Below, in pieces: positions 45,772 through 59,266 of a DNA stretch of 64,000 bases. The position numbers were made by a program, and so were the translations under genes. Source of the DNA: Lates calcarifer (taxonomy: Eukaryota; Chordata; Actinopteri; Centropomidae); NCBI RefSeq assembly GCF_001640805.2, contig NC_066851.1, positions 23,031,493 to 23,095,492 on the forward strand. Reading direction: 5' to 3'. How positions within the stretch are numbered: the stretch's first letter is position 1; every line of letters starts with the position of its first letter. The notes beneath the pieces were generated by a model, which saw only the letters and a program-made list of their open reading frames with translations, ran no database searches and was not told the origin of the DNA.

Positions 45772-48700
45772 CTGGAAGAAGAGAGAAAACATAACTTCAG
45801 TGTTATGGAGCCTAAAAAGTAAAGCAGAACAGCATCTGTGCGTGACTAAAGGTTTGATGCCCACTGAAGTCATTATGATGAAATTTCTGTTCTTAAAACT
45901 GCCTTTATGTAAAACCTCCCTCTGGACAAAAACTACATGACCACACTTTGTGTCAAACAGAGACCTTGGAATCCTATGTCTTGAACTGCTTGTAGCTTCA
46001 GATCAGGATCAATAAAGGTTATGTTTGAGATATTTATTTAAAAATACAAATTATTTTATTTGCTGCAAGTGTGCTTGAATTCGATATAATGGCATTACCA
46101 TATCAATATCAAACTTTAGCAAACTAAAGTTTGTATGTATGTACATATATTGCAGTGAAATGATTGGACTGGTAGAGATACATCAGCATCATGACAAAAG
46201 AGTGATGGACAAAACATTTAAACTGACATAACATGCACAAGCAACAACAGGCTGAGATTTTAATGTGTAAAATGACTTCTGAGTTATGAATGAAGAAAAT
46301 ACATCTAATTTTCTGGGATCACTAATCACTATAAATATGAAAATTGTCAGTGACATCCTAAATTATTGTGCTCTACAGACAATTATGCCAATACAGAGTC
46401 CCATGCTTCAGGTCAATCTTTTTTCAAAATCTTGTCACACCTGATATATTGTGTGTCACAGATGGATACACTGAGTAGGCCAATCTCTAATCTCTTCATC
46501 ATCAGGAAAATCTAAAAAACTCACTGTACCAGTACCCTCACTGTTTAAGCCAAAAAGAACTGTTCACACTTTTATCGAGCACATTTTCTAAGCCTCAAAA
46601 AGACAAAAGAGTCAAGATACAGAGAGGATAGACACAGAAAGCTGTGTACTGTCACCAACACTTCATCAACAAACCAGCAGAAAACACTTCTAAAACACAG
46701 TTACAGGGGACTTTATCATCTTTTACAGAGCAGTGAGACGCTGCCCATTGACAGTTGAGTACTGGATGAAGTGTGCTGGGTGCTGTGTTTCATCTTGTTC
46801 CGTCTTGCCCTGGGATTTGAATAAGTGAACTGAGAAAAATGTGTGACATTTCGACATCTCTCCTAACACGCCTGCCTAAACAAATCACACTGTGGAAAAA
46901 TAAAGGTGTCTTTGATTTGTCCAGCGCATCTTCCTCTGCTGATCACAACAGACAGGTGAGTGAGGCTAAAATAAAACAGTGTGAAATAGCATTAGGCCTC
47001 ACCAACATGTCAGACCAAATGTCAGATCGGGTCAAACAGTAGCAGTTCATTTGATTTAACGTGCCTGTACTGCCAGAGGAGTGGGATCTCAATCAAATGG
47101 ATAAATCAGAACGTCATGTTTGATCAACTGCCTGATGCTTCCTGTACTGCCTTCAAGCATCACCTGCCTATTACTCCCAATAATTAGACATCAAAAAGTG
47201 CTTTCTAAGTCAGTAAAAACAAAACAGACTAGGAGGCACTCAGAGAACTCTAAAGCTGCACAACAAACCAATAACTTGGTTTCACATTAATTGTCAATAT
47301 TCACCTGCATCCTGGATTCAAATCTGCATCAAATTATAGACTGATAGGAAATTATAGGATGTGTCTTATGTGCCAATCAGGGATGGGGGATGCAGATATC
47401 AATATTCCAATATTAAGACAAACAGGAGCAAAATTATAATCTTCTTGATAGAGGTAGATACTAAAACAAAAATAAATAAATAAATAGCCGATGAATAAAT
47501 AGGCTAGAAAAGACTTCAGGCAGAATCTCAGTCTTTCACTTTCAGACTCAGTCCATATTGCTGACACACATAATGTCGACAGGAAGGCTGCTGAAGAGCC
47601 TGGGGCCGCAACGGCAAAACCTTAGTCATGCGTTTTGACTGAGGAACAGCCGGGAACACTGAATGTAGAGCCTGATGTATGATCTGCAAACTCAAAAGGT
47701 TTGAGCTAACCTGATAAGTGACCGTTCTTTCTGGAAATAAGAAAATCCATTAGATAAACAACACCATATAAGGTCATCAAACAGACTGCTGTAATGTTAG
47801 CCACAGGAAATGATTCTGCCCTGGCCAGTCTGCCTTCCTATAGTTGGTGTTTTATGTGTAGTGGGTTACATGAGGGTAACACTATCACCCCCTGACCACC
47901 AGTCACCTTCCTCCTGTTACAGCACAATCAGATATCAGTCCAAATATCTGACATTAATCAAATTACCAGCAAAATACTTAATAACCCTAATACTAATAAT
48001 AACATTTAATCATAAGCCAAATGGTGCATGTGGCCTTCAAACCCACCAAAATACATCCACAGAGCTGCATTTCTGGGTATTTGTCCCATGGTGCTGTTAA
48101 ACCTCCACACAGGAGAACTGCAGCAATTAACACAAGCAGTTTCTAAAAACACAACTAAGAACTGAACCTGTGCCCTCCAGTGTTAATGTGGGCACGTGGA
48201 TACACACTGAACAATGCTACACGGAGTACGTGTGTGTATGCGGGGGGGGGTGTCTGAACCACTGTAGTATGGCATTTAAGCCATCCCAAGGACTCATGTC
48301 AGCTGCAGAATAAGAGACAGGGGAGAGGTGAGAGAGTCAGTGGACAGGGGTGAGAGGGAAAGAGGCACAGCCTGAGGAAGAACAAGCAAGTCCCAGAAAG
48401 AAAGCGAAAGACAGAAAGGGCTGTGAATAAAAATAAAAAATAAAAATAAATTATTAAGACCCCAGTAAACAGCAACTAACGGGAAACTGCCATGGGACTG
48501 AAATACATGTATCATTTACAGGAAAGGACTACGTCTTTTATTGCTTTGTATTTTTCACTGTCTCTAACTTAATAAAAACAAACTGTACACAGTTGTTAAT
48601 GTGTCTAGTAAGACTGCAGGCCAGCAGCGATACAGTAAAACACTGCTGTATGAGTCACAATTGGGAAGGAAAAGGCAAGCTACTCCTTTTTAGTGAATTT

Positions 48701-51700
48701 GAATTGTTGGCATCAGGTGAGGATGGGAAAGAGTGGGAGAAAAGGAGGGGGAATAAGTGAGGAGAACCAGTCAGGCACAGCATATGAAGAGAGATACAGA
48801 GTTAAAGAGGAGAGGAAGCAAAAATAGAGTTAAGGAAGCAGAACAAAGTGGAGGAAGATAAGAAAGTCAGAGGGAGATGAACCTAAAGGAGAAAAGATAA
48901 GAGTCAGAAAAAGAAGGAGAGACAATGAGGGAAGATAATGATTAAATAAGAAAATTAAGGAGGAGCATGCAGATACAGGACCAGCAAGCCTGTGACAGAG
49001 TTTCCCTGAGTCAAAGTCACGAGTCACTCCGGTCAGCTCTAATTGTAGCAACAAGGCAGAGGGCAGTGAAACACATCACACAGTGTTGTGGAAAAAGCAC
49101 AGGGAGGGGGAACACATGAGCCCACAACACCAGCTTCAGATGCTTTTTTACATGTATTTATGTGGCTATTTATCTGAAGGAGGTGCCCACATCTTTATTT
49201 ACAGCACTCGCCTATGAGATGCATTCAATCATGTTTACACATGAGAATCTATCAAGTAGGAACAAATAAAAGCGTGGAAAGGAAATCTGGGTATAGCTGC
49301 ACAACCAGTTTACTACAGGACACAACAGATAATAAATCCCTCTCTTTCTAATTGGTAACTTCAGCCTGCCCACTTTAAACTAATAGAACAATATGGTTGC
49401 CCTGCCTTTACAGTTGTGTTTCACATTATTATAAATTTCAGCAGAGGAGTTGGAGCTAGGACCAATCACTACCACTACACTGTTCAGCTACAGATGTTGT
49501 TAGAGTACCACTTCACAACTGCACCACATTTCTACAGGAATTCACTATTTAACCAATCTCATCACCATAACACAGTGACAGACTAAATGAATGAAAGGAA
49601 ACAGAACATGTTAACAAAACACTGCAATTTATTTATATGTGCAGACGTTGTGACCACCCCTCTGAGTGACCTTTCATACTAAAGTCCTATCCCCATCAGC
49701 ATGACAGTTTAAAGCATGGTAGATAACTAAGCACATACTGTACCATAAATGAAGAATGCTGGAAGGCAAAAGGCAAAAGTTCATTTACAGTGACATACAG
49801 TATAACAGAGAATACCATAATCTATTTTTGTTAAATGTAATATTCCTCTGAAATGGAAACGCAGCAAACTGATGAATAACAACAAATAAATCTGAACTGA
49901 AGGTATTGAAGTATAACAACTATTAGCTGGAACTGAACTGAACTGATTTGAAATACCTGTGAAAATCACGTCTACCACAGTCCCTGCAGCTTCAGGTTTG
50001 ACACCAACAACAACTCTCTCTCCTGATGCCTCCTCCTTAACGTCAGTGTCGTGACTCGCTCTGCAGCAACAACACACTCTCATTAAATCTCTCTAAATGA
50101 TTACCAGCACATCTTTGTATTCTTTGTGTGAGCCTTGGTAATAAATCAATAGAGTCAGTGTTGCTGAACCTGTCACACGGAGCGTTCACAGACACACCCT
50201 GGAAGATATGATAATAGAACAGGGGAGAGGCAATCTCTGCTTACATCTGACTGAAGACACAACACTGAGGTCAATTTGGGACAAATATCCTGCAGGCAGA
50301 CTTTCAGTGTAGTGTCATTTTTAACATCATGCATGAACACTTGATGCCAACTCTCACACTTCAGCTACAAATAACAGTTTTAAAGCAATGAGAGTTGGAA
50401 GGAAGACATCTTGGATGGATTTTTTTCAGTGATGCATAAAAAAAATCAGCTGACAACATGAAAAGGTCACTGCCACTCCTTTGTTACTTAAAGTCACGTG
50501 CAGAAAGGCAGGTGTTACAGGCCCTATCCAGTTTTTCCTGAACCTTCTGGTCAGCAGCCTGCTGCTCTAACCTTTGGGCTGTCGCTGTCCGCCACATCCC
50601 CAGTATACCACCAATCAAACCAGGTCATTCTACCCTGCATACCATCATGTGCATTTCTAATCCAGTGTGCTTAGCAGAACAATTTTCAGTTCACCTCACT
50701 TATCCTGTGCGCAGGTGGGTTGTGTCAATATTGTTCATCTGTTTTACCAGCTGGGAAGCCTGGCTTTACATGTCAGAAATGTTTTAATGAGATCTCAGGC
50801 CCAGGCACCGTGTCTGGATTACCCTGGAGCTGGAGACACATAAGGAGAGTGGCCACTGTTCTGACACTTGTGAATGGGAGACAGGACAAGTCCCTAATCT
50901 GAAGATGGCTGTTAGCAAAAGTTATTTCCATGAGAAATAAAAAGAAGCTACAAAAACCCTGTAATGTGGACAATGTGGGCTAAAAAACAAACCTGAGGAA
51001 GAAAATGCATGGGTTGGGTTTTCCACATGCAACTGCACAACGAGTACTAGAATAAGTAAATTTAGTGTACTACTACTACTACTAGCATCAGTAGAAACAG
51101 TATTAGTAGTAGCTATGGTCAGGGCAGAAATAGCTTTATACAAGTGGCTGCCATGGCAATAGTTACAGCAATGGTAGTAGCAGACATACTGTCATGATAC
51201 AGTGAGCCCTAAAGCTAGGAAATGTCACAGGAGGGCCAGATAGTAAATCTAAACAGCTAAAGCTAAAGTTTTGTCACTTGAGAGCCAGGATGTGTCTGAA
51301 CAAAAAAGACTCAAATAAGCATGAAATCAACATGTGCTGTAAAACAACACATTTGTAAAGAAACTCATCATCCACAAGAGACACCTAATGTACCTGGGTC
51401 TAAATAGTAGAGCCAGCCGGCTCAGCTCTAGCTCAGTAAAACGATTTCTATAATGTGGGCAGATTAAACAGTATAACACCTCCTATCAACACAACCAGTG
51501 ATACACTGATAAAATGTTACAGGTCAATGAATCTATTACTACATCAAATGAAAAGTGTATGACATAAACAACTTATATCTGATTTTCAACCCTTTTAGAA
51601 TGAGACTCGCTTCATTACAGCTGAACATCTTTTCTATCACTGATGTATGTTATCAAGTGCTACAAAGTGCGCTCCCTTTGGCTGCAGGAATGTAAGATTG

Positions 51701-52060
51701 TGTCGGTGTTATGAAGCTGTCAGGGCCCAAAAATAGCAGCAGGGAACACGTGTGTATGGCTGCTTTCAGATCAGTTCAGCCAAGCCATATGATGAGTCCT
51801 TGAGGAAGACCAGAGGACTTTTTAATAACGCAGATAACAAGCTGTTGCCCTGCAGGTTTAATGGAAAGTCACTCTTCTGAAACACACACGGCAGAGGAAA
51901 CGCGGGGGATGACAGCAGTAACATTACTGATGATATCTGAGATCAATTACAGCTGCATTCTGTAAATTATTCCACCAAGTAACACAGTCAGCTGCAGATA
52001 CAATTCATTGTTCTAAAGTTTCTGGTCAATAAAAACGTTCAAAAAGTTGCTTGTACTTAC
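45772..52060 (-). other. Leader intron(s) of syne2, mostly featureless
   Basis: About 6.3 kb with one candidate noncoding exon (49957-50060), a G8 run near 48242, a purine-rich stretch at 48.70-48.96 kb and a short TAC tract near 51067. No protein-coding gene or RNA gene was recognised. Confidence 0.6.
49957..50060 (-). other. Possible noncoding 5' leader exon of syne2
   Basis: A 104-bp segment has a good acceptor (GTTGTTGCTGCAG) and donor (CACAG|GTATTT) on the minus strand, between the CpG-rich region and exon 1. No reading frame continues into exon 1 in a way I trust, so it would be untranslated. It could equally be a chance pair of splice sites. Confidence 0.3.
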
Positions 52061-52270
52061 ATGCAGCAAAGAGTGCGTTTCTGGAGAAGATGCAACAAGC
52101 AGGTCCAGGCAATAATGAGCTCTGATGTGGAGGAACAGATCTTGGTCTGTAGTAGCTGGTGGAGATGAAACCTGAAGCGCTGTTTGACAGATCTGGAGTC
52201 CGCAGAGCTGCAGGACGGGCCGGACTGTCACCGGAGAAGCCAGAGCCATACCGGGGCCGAGCAAAAAAAC
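52061..52270 (-). other. Possible first leader exon of syne2
   Basis: A strong minus-strand donor (GCAT|GTAAGT) borders a GC-richer, CpG-containing stretch. It has open frames of 60-80 codons but none links in phase to a recognised protein, so I treat it as untranslated. A second candidate donor (AAG|GTACGG) lies at 53031, closer to the NRF1 site. Confidence 0.35.
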
Positions 52271-53150
52271 TCACTGGGACACTAAATATAGAAACCAGTC
52301 AGGGTTCAACACACACACACCTCCTCCAGTTTGGCACTGGTGGCTGTTATAAGGGTTAAAGGTCCCACTCCGACAAGTGCATGTAACCTTAAATTTAATG
52401 TCAGCTCACTCTGGATCGAATCCAAAATCTGGGAACCCGAGTGCAACTCTGGACTCTTCTCTTCCATTCATAAAGAATGGAACGGAGGGGAGGATATAGT
52501 TTTACCGGACCAAGAATCAACATCAAGTTCCAATGTAATAGCTAGATAGGTTAACGCGAGTCTGCCCTCCACTATATTGAAAACAGCTAAAATAAAAAAA
52601 TATTTTATCCCGTTTGCCGGTTGACAAGTATTTTAGCCGCGAATATACGTAAATTAGTTGAGGTTAATTTATTGGTCATTAAACCGCACTAACACTAACG
52701 TTAAAGCAGCTAACGCTAGTTTAACAAGCTAATAAAATTATCAAACCTTCGACACAAGTGAAACTACTAAACGATAATATGTCGATCAGTCTGTTTGGCT
52801 AACCTTAAATAAGCCATGTCCTAATAGCTGATGCGGACCTTTTTGACAATTTATTACAGAAAGGACGATAAATATTATTTCCGGGAGTTGATGCTAAGTT
52901 GGCTGCATTACTAGCTAACAGAACCGTTAGCTAACTCGTCTCGTCCAAACGTCCAAATCATTTTAACGGTTTCCCAGACACTGACAACTGAGACCGACTA
53001 ATGGTATTCGGTAGTACAGAGCAACCGTACCTTATGTGAAAAACTGAAACGTTAAAATACGGTATTTTGTATCATTAAATCATTACAACATTAAAATTTC
53101 GCGTCCGGCTTAGAGGATGGGTTGCGCATGCGCGTCATTTTTTCGTGAGC
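52150..53150. promoter_or_regulatory. CpG-rich promoter region with NRF1 palindrome, probably syne2
   Basis: CpG dinucleotides, rare in the flanks, are concentrated here, and TGCGCATGCGC at 53123-53133 is a perfect NRF1-type site. No TATA box is evident. Its place upstream of the syne2 first exon, with minus-strand donors at 53030 and 52060, suggests the broad promoter of syne2. Activity on the plus strand is possible, but no plus-strand coding exon follows within 3 kb. Confidence 0.55.
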
Positions 53151-53159
53151 TAATTCTGC

Positions 53160-56105
53160 CACTACCACTGAATTAATTAATAAAAATAGATAAATAATAA
53201 ACATAAAACAAATATATGATATTCAAATAGTCTAAATAAGTTGATAAGGGACAAAAAGTAGTTGGGAAATTCTAAAGTTAGGGAAGAAATGTGTTATAAA
53301 TGGTCAAAATTATCATTGAATTCATTATCTACCCTGAGAATAGCCACTGACTCTGAGATTAGATTAACAGTCATAACAGTCATGTGTGACTTATTTTTTG
53401 CATTAAAAGAGTTCCACCCAAATATGAGAACATCTGATGTTATTCCCCATCTGTCTTCATAAACCACAAAGCAAGTTAAAACACACTGTGCAGTGCTTGG
53501 AGCAACTGCTACAGCTATGATCTGTGACTTTCTCAGGGTGCTCTAGATTACATTGACAGGCTGAGATCAAAGTTCACGTAGGCTGTTTCAGCAGTTTAGA
53601 AAACCTGCTAAACTCTGTGCAGAGCACCAGTGTCTGAACAGATTATCTATCTCTGAATATCTACAAAATATGAAAACTTTTTTTTTCCCGTAGACATTCA
53701 GAAAAATGAGACAAACACCACACTCCTTAAAGACAAAATATAAAAGAAGGACACACATTAAAATTTGTATAGATTTGAAAAAACTAATGAATGAGTAGCA
53801 TTCAAAATATTGGTGATTTGAAGTCATCACCTGAGGCACTATTTGTGTGGTAGCTGTCTCTCATATCAGACATCAATCCACAAGTATTTGGTGTACCGGA
53901 GGAACATTTTCTAGCAAAGCTTAAAACCCAAGGAGCACACATAGACAAAAGAACAAAGAAGAAAGAAAGTCAATGGCATTAAAGCAAGAACTGATCTGAG
54001 TGCTGCAACGTGGATGCAGTGAGGTGTTGTATCTCAAAGTGACAGTCGAGGGTGTGAACACAGGTTTTAGGAAAGAGTCAGTACTAGAAATGAGCACCAG
54101 ATGTCAGCACAACATCATGTTTGCAAGAAAAACCCACAGGATTTCTGATTTTTGAATGAGGTCTTTATTTAAATGAAGGAAGCTGAAAGGGCATTAATGA
54201 TCTTTTGCTCAATAACATCCTGTTTTAACACGAGCTGGTCAATATAACCACTGTCTTGTTGGGGGTGAAGTTCCTTCTTTAAGAGCATAACGAAGATCAT
54301 TTCTCATAACGAAGATATACACAGTTAAGTAATCAGATGACGTAGTAGTCACAGAGTACTTGTTTTACTTTGCCTATAAAAATAGGAAATGCATAGATAA
54401 ACTATTTATAACTCTCAGCAGACAGTTTCTACTTTGCATCTTGTTTCCCCCTGTGCAAATCATCAGTCCAGATGTTTAGCCTTTAAATGTATTGAAGAGA
54501 TCTCACAGGTACTGTCTTGTTTTTTTTATTTTTAACACTATGTGTATTTTCATGTTTATGACTTAGGAACATTTTTCATACCTACATAAGCACAAAGCAA
54601 TCCACGTCTCTTTACTCACTAGTTCTGGAACATTTGACCGTATCACACGGTTGTCATCATCATCACCTTAATTATCATCAACTGTCAAGCTCAGGTATGG
54701 AGGAGAGGTCCTAAAAGTGCAGAATAACAAAAGGTTTGAACATATAGTTCCATCATAACTGAGCCAACTTTATTTTCTGATGAAGACTGTGTGACACTGT
54801 CAAAAACTCAAGAACAAGCTGAGACACTAAATGCTGCTTTTTCTTTTAATTTGTCACCTACCTGCAGACTGCAGTTTCCTTTCCAACCCTGCAGCAGCAG
54901 CAAGGTCAAATGTTGGTCATACTAACGTCTGTAATCAGCTCTCAGTTTACACAGGTTTCCTTTCCCACATAAATACATGCATGTTGGCTGAGGTGTTAAA
55001 ATTCTCCCTGCCATCACAAGCTAAGACACAAGCCTCAGACCTGGGCCTTGTTCCTGGTTGCTGCACTGTGGTCAACCAGTTCTATTACTCAGGATGGGTT
55101 AAATGAAGGAGATGGATTTCCCCATAGAAAGAAATGGAGAAAAAAATCCTTCATTAACAATCCGCAAATAATTACACAAAAGCTGGATTATGGAAATCCA
55201 GGCTTACTCTCTTTGTAGTGGATTACAATTAACATCACTGTTATCCAATTACATGCATTCTGTGATTGCACGCCATGCACATTGTTCAATAATAGCCTCC
55301 AGATAGGTAATTCTTTCTGATCGTGAGGAGGACAGGGTGTCTGAGAGGAGTGTGAACCTGTCCCTGACTCATCCTCAATATTTTCTAATCTAACTTTAAT
55401 TGCTTGGCCTCAACTTTCAACTTCACTTTTAAAGATTCATTTCCCAAACTACTTGAGAGCAGTTCTGCTCCACTGGCTCCACACGCTGCCCGCAGGGCCT
55501 CTGACGATGGTAATTTCTTGATGAGGTGCTTACTCACCCAAATCAATTCTTCCCCTTTCTTCACATCTCCCTGTCTCCTCTCTCCCCCTCCTGTCATTGT
55601 CTCCTATGAGAGCTGACACATCCTCCAACATGCATCCGTTCTGTCTTAAGTAACGATCCATGCGGTAAAGCCTGTAAGACACAGCCTGAGTAATAGCCAG
55701 TTTTCTCTCTGTGTGTGAAGGAAAGTTATGGAAATGTCACTGGAAACACAAAGGCAAAAAAAGACGTAATGAAAGGAATGAGACAAAGTGGCAGAATAAG
55801 GCAACAGCAGTGTTGGAGCTTGAGGGCGAAGTCATTACAGCCGGCATGTGAGAACAGGAGCTGGGTCTGTCTCTGGAGCCAGCTAATTGAGCTCGGATGA
55901 GTGACAGTAGACACAGGTAGGTGCTGTGTTGGAGTATGTTGGTCCCTGTTCCATGTGGATGATTATGAACAAAAGGCCAGACTCTTTTCCTAATCAAGCT
56001 AATGGAGTGGGAACAAGCTGGTGGCTGAACTAGATGGGCAGCGACAGGTAGAAGGGCCTCTGGGGGATTTAGGGAGTCGGGGGAAGAGAGACTGAGATGA
56101 GGACT
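53160..56105. other. Intergenic interval between syne2 and gphb5 promoters
   Basis: About 3 kb without supported genes. The stretch 55150-55330 is of balanced composition with homeodomain-type CAATTA and SOX-type ATTGTT words and might be a regulatory element. That is a guess from composition only. Confidence 0.55.
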
Positions 56106-56109
56106 TCAG

Positions 56110-56240
56110 CTCTTGATTGGCAGAGCAAAGGACGATAAAAAGCCCTGGCTTGTACTGTCAGATCCATTAGCAGGTGGTTCAGGTCTGAGGAGCAAACAGT
56201 GACAAATTCTGTGGTTAATGTTCACTGTCAGAGACTGACT
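56110..56240 (+). promoter_or_regulatory. Likely gphb5 promoter and leader start
   Basis: ATTGG (inverted CCAAT) near 56114 and GATAAAAAGCC near 56133-56144 are spaced as a CCAAT and TATA-like pair, predicting a start around 56160-56175 and a ~240-bp leader. A six-codon uORF (56218-56238) lies in that leader. Confidence 0.5.
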
Positions 56241-56409
56241 TCAGAGCTGATCCCACAGCCCTGCGTGCTACAACTGCAGGAATAGCTGCTTGTGTGACAG
56301 CAACAACCTGCTTAAACTTTACTGTGTCATTGTATCTTAGCGTCTATTCAACAGTCACACTGAATCCCTGTGTTCGTCTGTGGGACGACGGCTGTGAGTT
56401 ACAGCTAGG

Positions 56410-59266
56410 ATGACGCTGCAAAGGAAGAAGTCACAACGGTGAGTAAATTCAGAAAAGACGATTTCAAGTTCCTTCATTTCACCAAGATCGATTCAGAAGA
56501 AACACTGCGTTATATGACTGAAAGCTCCAGAAAAGCTATTAAATGGACCTTTGGGAGAAACTGCTCCAAGGTCAAGGATGAATTTTGAACTTCAGCTTTA
56601 AAGCTAACATTGATTAAAAAAAAAAAAAAAGTCCTTAAAGTGCTCAGAAAAAAGAGAAAACAGTCAATCTACAGGCAACCAGACTCCAGTTTACATTAGA
56701 AAACCTCTACATCTGTGATGTGGTTGTTTAAAGGGGAATTAATTCAACCTCAGGGGCTTATTCAATCAGACTTAGCATTATAAATATTTGATTTGATTTA
56801 TGTGAAAGACAAGTTTGACAGAACTTTTCTTTTTCTTTGGTTTAATTAAAAGTTGAAGTTGAATTATTTTGAAGTCCTCATTATGCTACATTAGCTCAGC
56901 TAATATACGCTAAATGAAGGAGGGACATGTTGAAAACTGGCCTGTGAATGGTTTCACTTATTTATTGGGCCACATGTTTACTGGACTGAGACCAGTTTCC
57001 ATTAGTGGTTTGTTGGGATAGTCATTATGGGGTGTTGTTGCCCCTCTGATCCTGTTTAACTCTTCTTAGATGCTCCTGATCTCCTCTAACGAGTCCTGAT
57101 TGTGCTGGTCTTGCAGTTTAAGGAGTCAAATGCTCAGTCTTATTAACATTAAGATGGAAATTAGAGTGAGGGAAAGCCAGATGTCCTCTCATTAGACAGC
57201 ATTAGGTGCAGTGTGGATTTAGAGCGAGAAGCTAGTCAAGATAAAGTCCAGCTGGAGTCCAAGTTCCTGAAGTTTGTCTGAAACCAACTAAAAGTAAAAA
57301 AATGTAATTCAACAGTAGAATCTAATTAACAATCTCTACCATAAACATCTCTTCTTATTTGAATGCATCTCATCGTCTCACCCTCAGTAGGCCTGGACTG
57401 GTGCTTTCCTGGTTTCTACTCTGGACCTCTCTTCAACCAGACTGCCTCCACAGGGCGTCAGCCGTTAACCTGCGCCGCTTCATTGGCTGTGCAGTCCGGG
57501 AGTTCACCTTCCAGGCCAAGAAACCCGGCTGCGGGAGCCTGCACATCACCACTGACGCCTGCTGGGGGCGCTGTGAGACCTGGGAGGTGAGAATGTGGGA
57601 GGCAGCTTACTGTACTGCACACACAGAGAGGAGAGGAGGGTAAATGTGATTATACACAGAGGTGACATAAGAAAAGCTGACAACTTTACACAATAGAAAA
57701 TTAGCCTGCTGTTTGCATCAGCTCACATTTGAAGACAGAGAAGAGGAAGAAGAGGAGGAGGATGGATGAGATGCAGGTTCAGCCAGTCAGACGGTCAAAT
57801 ACACAGATGGAGGGACAGACAGGCAGAACGGCAGCGAGACAAACATTGTAGATACAGAGATGGAGAGATGGGTGATCTCCATGGAGAAAATTTGATTTCA
57901 CTTTCCGCCTTCCACAGGGAGGTCAGTGCAAGGTCAGCGGTGTCGGTGAGCAGGGATTCCAGCTGCTGGACAGATACAGACGGACAAATATATGAGCAGA
58001 TGTGAATGTGAAGTCCAAGAAAAATATATTCACAGTTTATATCACACACAATCAAGATCTAATCATTGTCACATAGTAATGAGAGGCTGTTTGAAGTGTA
58101 AATCTTACATAAGATCGGAGGAGGACAGAAGGCTTTTAGAGCCGCGTGCTCTGAAACTGAGTTAACGTTCTGCAAGAATGGGAAGCAGCGTGGAATCCAG
58201 AGATTGAAGTGACAGCAGCACTTTCCTTAACAATGCCTCAAGTGCATAAAAGACGCAATTGGATTTCATAAGCTGTCCCATACTCATTATTTAAAATTTT
58301 TTTTACAAAAAATGCAGTGAAATCTTCAAGTTTCATCTGGTACATTATATTCAGTGACAGGAGGCATTAGGAAGCTCATGATTCTCTCTGCTTTGTTATT
58401 GCAGTGTAGCTGGTGTGTGCAAGAGGCCTGAGCTTTGTTTTGTGATACTCTCTGGATCCCCTCAGGGAGGAGACTCATCTTTTTGTCTGCTCTACCCCAC
58501 AGGGAGGTCAGAGCGCAGTGCAGAGAGTCGATGTCTTGCTTTAGGAACAGTCTGTGGGACAGACAGTTAGAGGGGTCAGGGGTCAAATCTGTGAACTTTA
58601 GGTCACAGGACAGTGTCTAATCACAACTACTCAGCTTCAGGATTTACATTCATACCTCCTTTGCATTTATCTGAAGTTATGATCCAGTCAAACCTTCTCC
58701 TGAGGTTCACAGGAGAACTGGTTATCAGCACACAACAAGCTATATATATAAATATAAAAAGTCTAATGGGATGGATTTGTTTGCACATCAGGAAACAGTC
58801 TGATCCTCAGGTTGGTTTTAGGTTGTGGAGTTTTTGGCCAGTGGTGGTGCTGTAGAGTAAAGTGTTGAGAAGCAGGCCCATGCGTTCGTTACATTCTCTG
58901 TGCTCTGCAAAAGTTTTATGAGGTAGGAAATTGAACATGTTAGTGCATGTTTAATGTTACACCTTCATTTGCTCTCCTGTTGAGAGTTGAGAGACCTCTG
59001 ACAGTAATATCTTTAAGTATTCATCATCTTTGTTGGCTGAGAAAATGAAGTTTGTTGTCTGATTGTTTTTCCAGAAGCCTGTTCTGGACCCTCCCTACAT
59101 TGAGTCCCACCAGCGGGTTTGTACTTACAATGAGACCCGCCTGGTCACTGTAAAACTGCCCAACTGCCAGCCAAACGTCAACCCAATGTACACCTACCCT
59201 GTGGCCTTGAGATGTGACTGTGGAGTCTGCCTGACCAGCACCACTGAATGTATAACATCTGTTTGA
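56410..59266 (+). CDS. gphb5: Thyrostimulin beta subunit, glycoprotein hormone beta 5
   Basis: Three coding exons, 56410-56438, 57388-57586 and 59075-59266, encode 139 residues. The secreted protein is the beta chain of thyrostimulin, which pairs with GPHA2 and activates the TSH receptor. Exon 1 gives MTLQRKKSQ and the start of an Arg codon completed by exon 2. The basic start plus LVLSWFLLWTSL forms a signal peptide, probably cut near RASA. The mature chain has the cystine-knot pattern: GCAVREFTF, KKPGC, TTDACWGRCETWE, YIESHQRVCTYNET (one N-glycosylation site), VKLPNC, YTYPVALRCDCGVC and TTEC, ten cysteines as expected for GPHB5. The exon 2 frame has no ATG of its own, which is why the upstream exon was sought. 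It lies divergent from syne2. Confidence 0.93.
57920..57936 (+). promoter_or_regulatory. DR5 nuclear-receptor element in gphb5 intron 2
   Basis: Two perfect AGGTCA half-sites are separated by five bases (GTGCA), the classic retinoic-acid-receptor arrangement. It lies within a short repeated block starting CCACAGGGAGGTCAG. Function is inferred. Confidence 0.45.
58505..58585 (+). promoter_or_regulatory. DR1-like element and half-site in gphb5 intron 2
   Basis: AGGTCA at 58505-58510 sits in a second copy of CCACAGGGAGGTCAG; 60 bp on, GGGTCA-G-GGGTCA at 58573-58585 is a DR1, the arrangement used by RXR, HNF4 and COUP-type receptors. Confidence 0.4.

Noticed and set aside
52013..52274. Open frames of about 80 codons at the CpG-rich region
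   Set aside because: Three frames are open by composition, and none continues in phase into exons at 50.0 or 45.7 kb. Treated as untranslated leader.
57363..57590. ATG-started frame overlapping gphb5 exon 2
   Set aside because: It is in the wrong frame; the hormone frame lacks an ATG there because its start is in the upstream exon at 56410.
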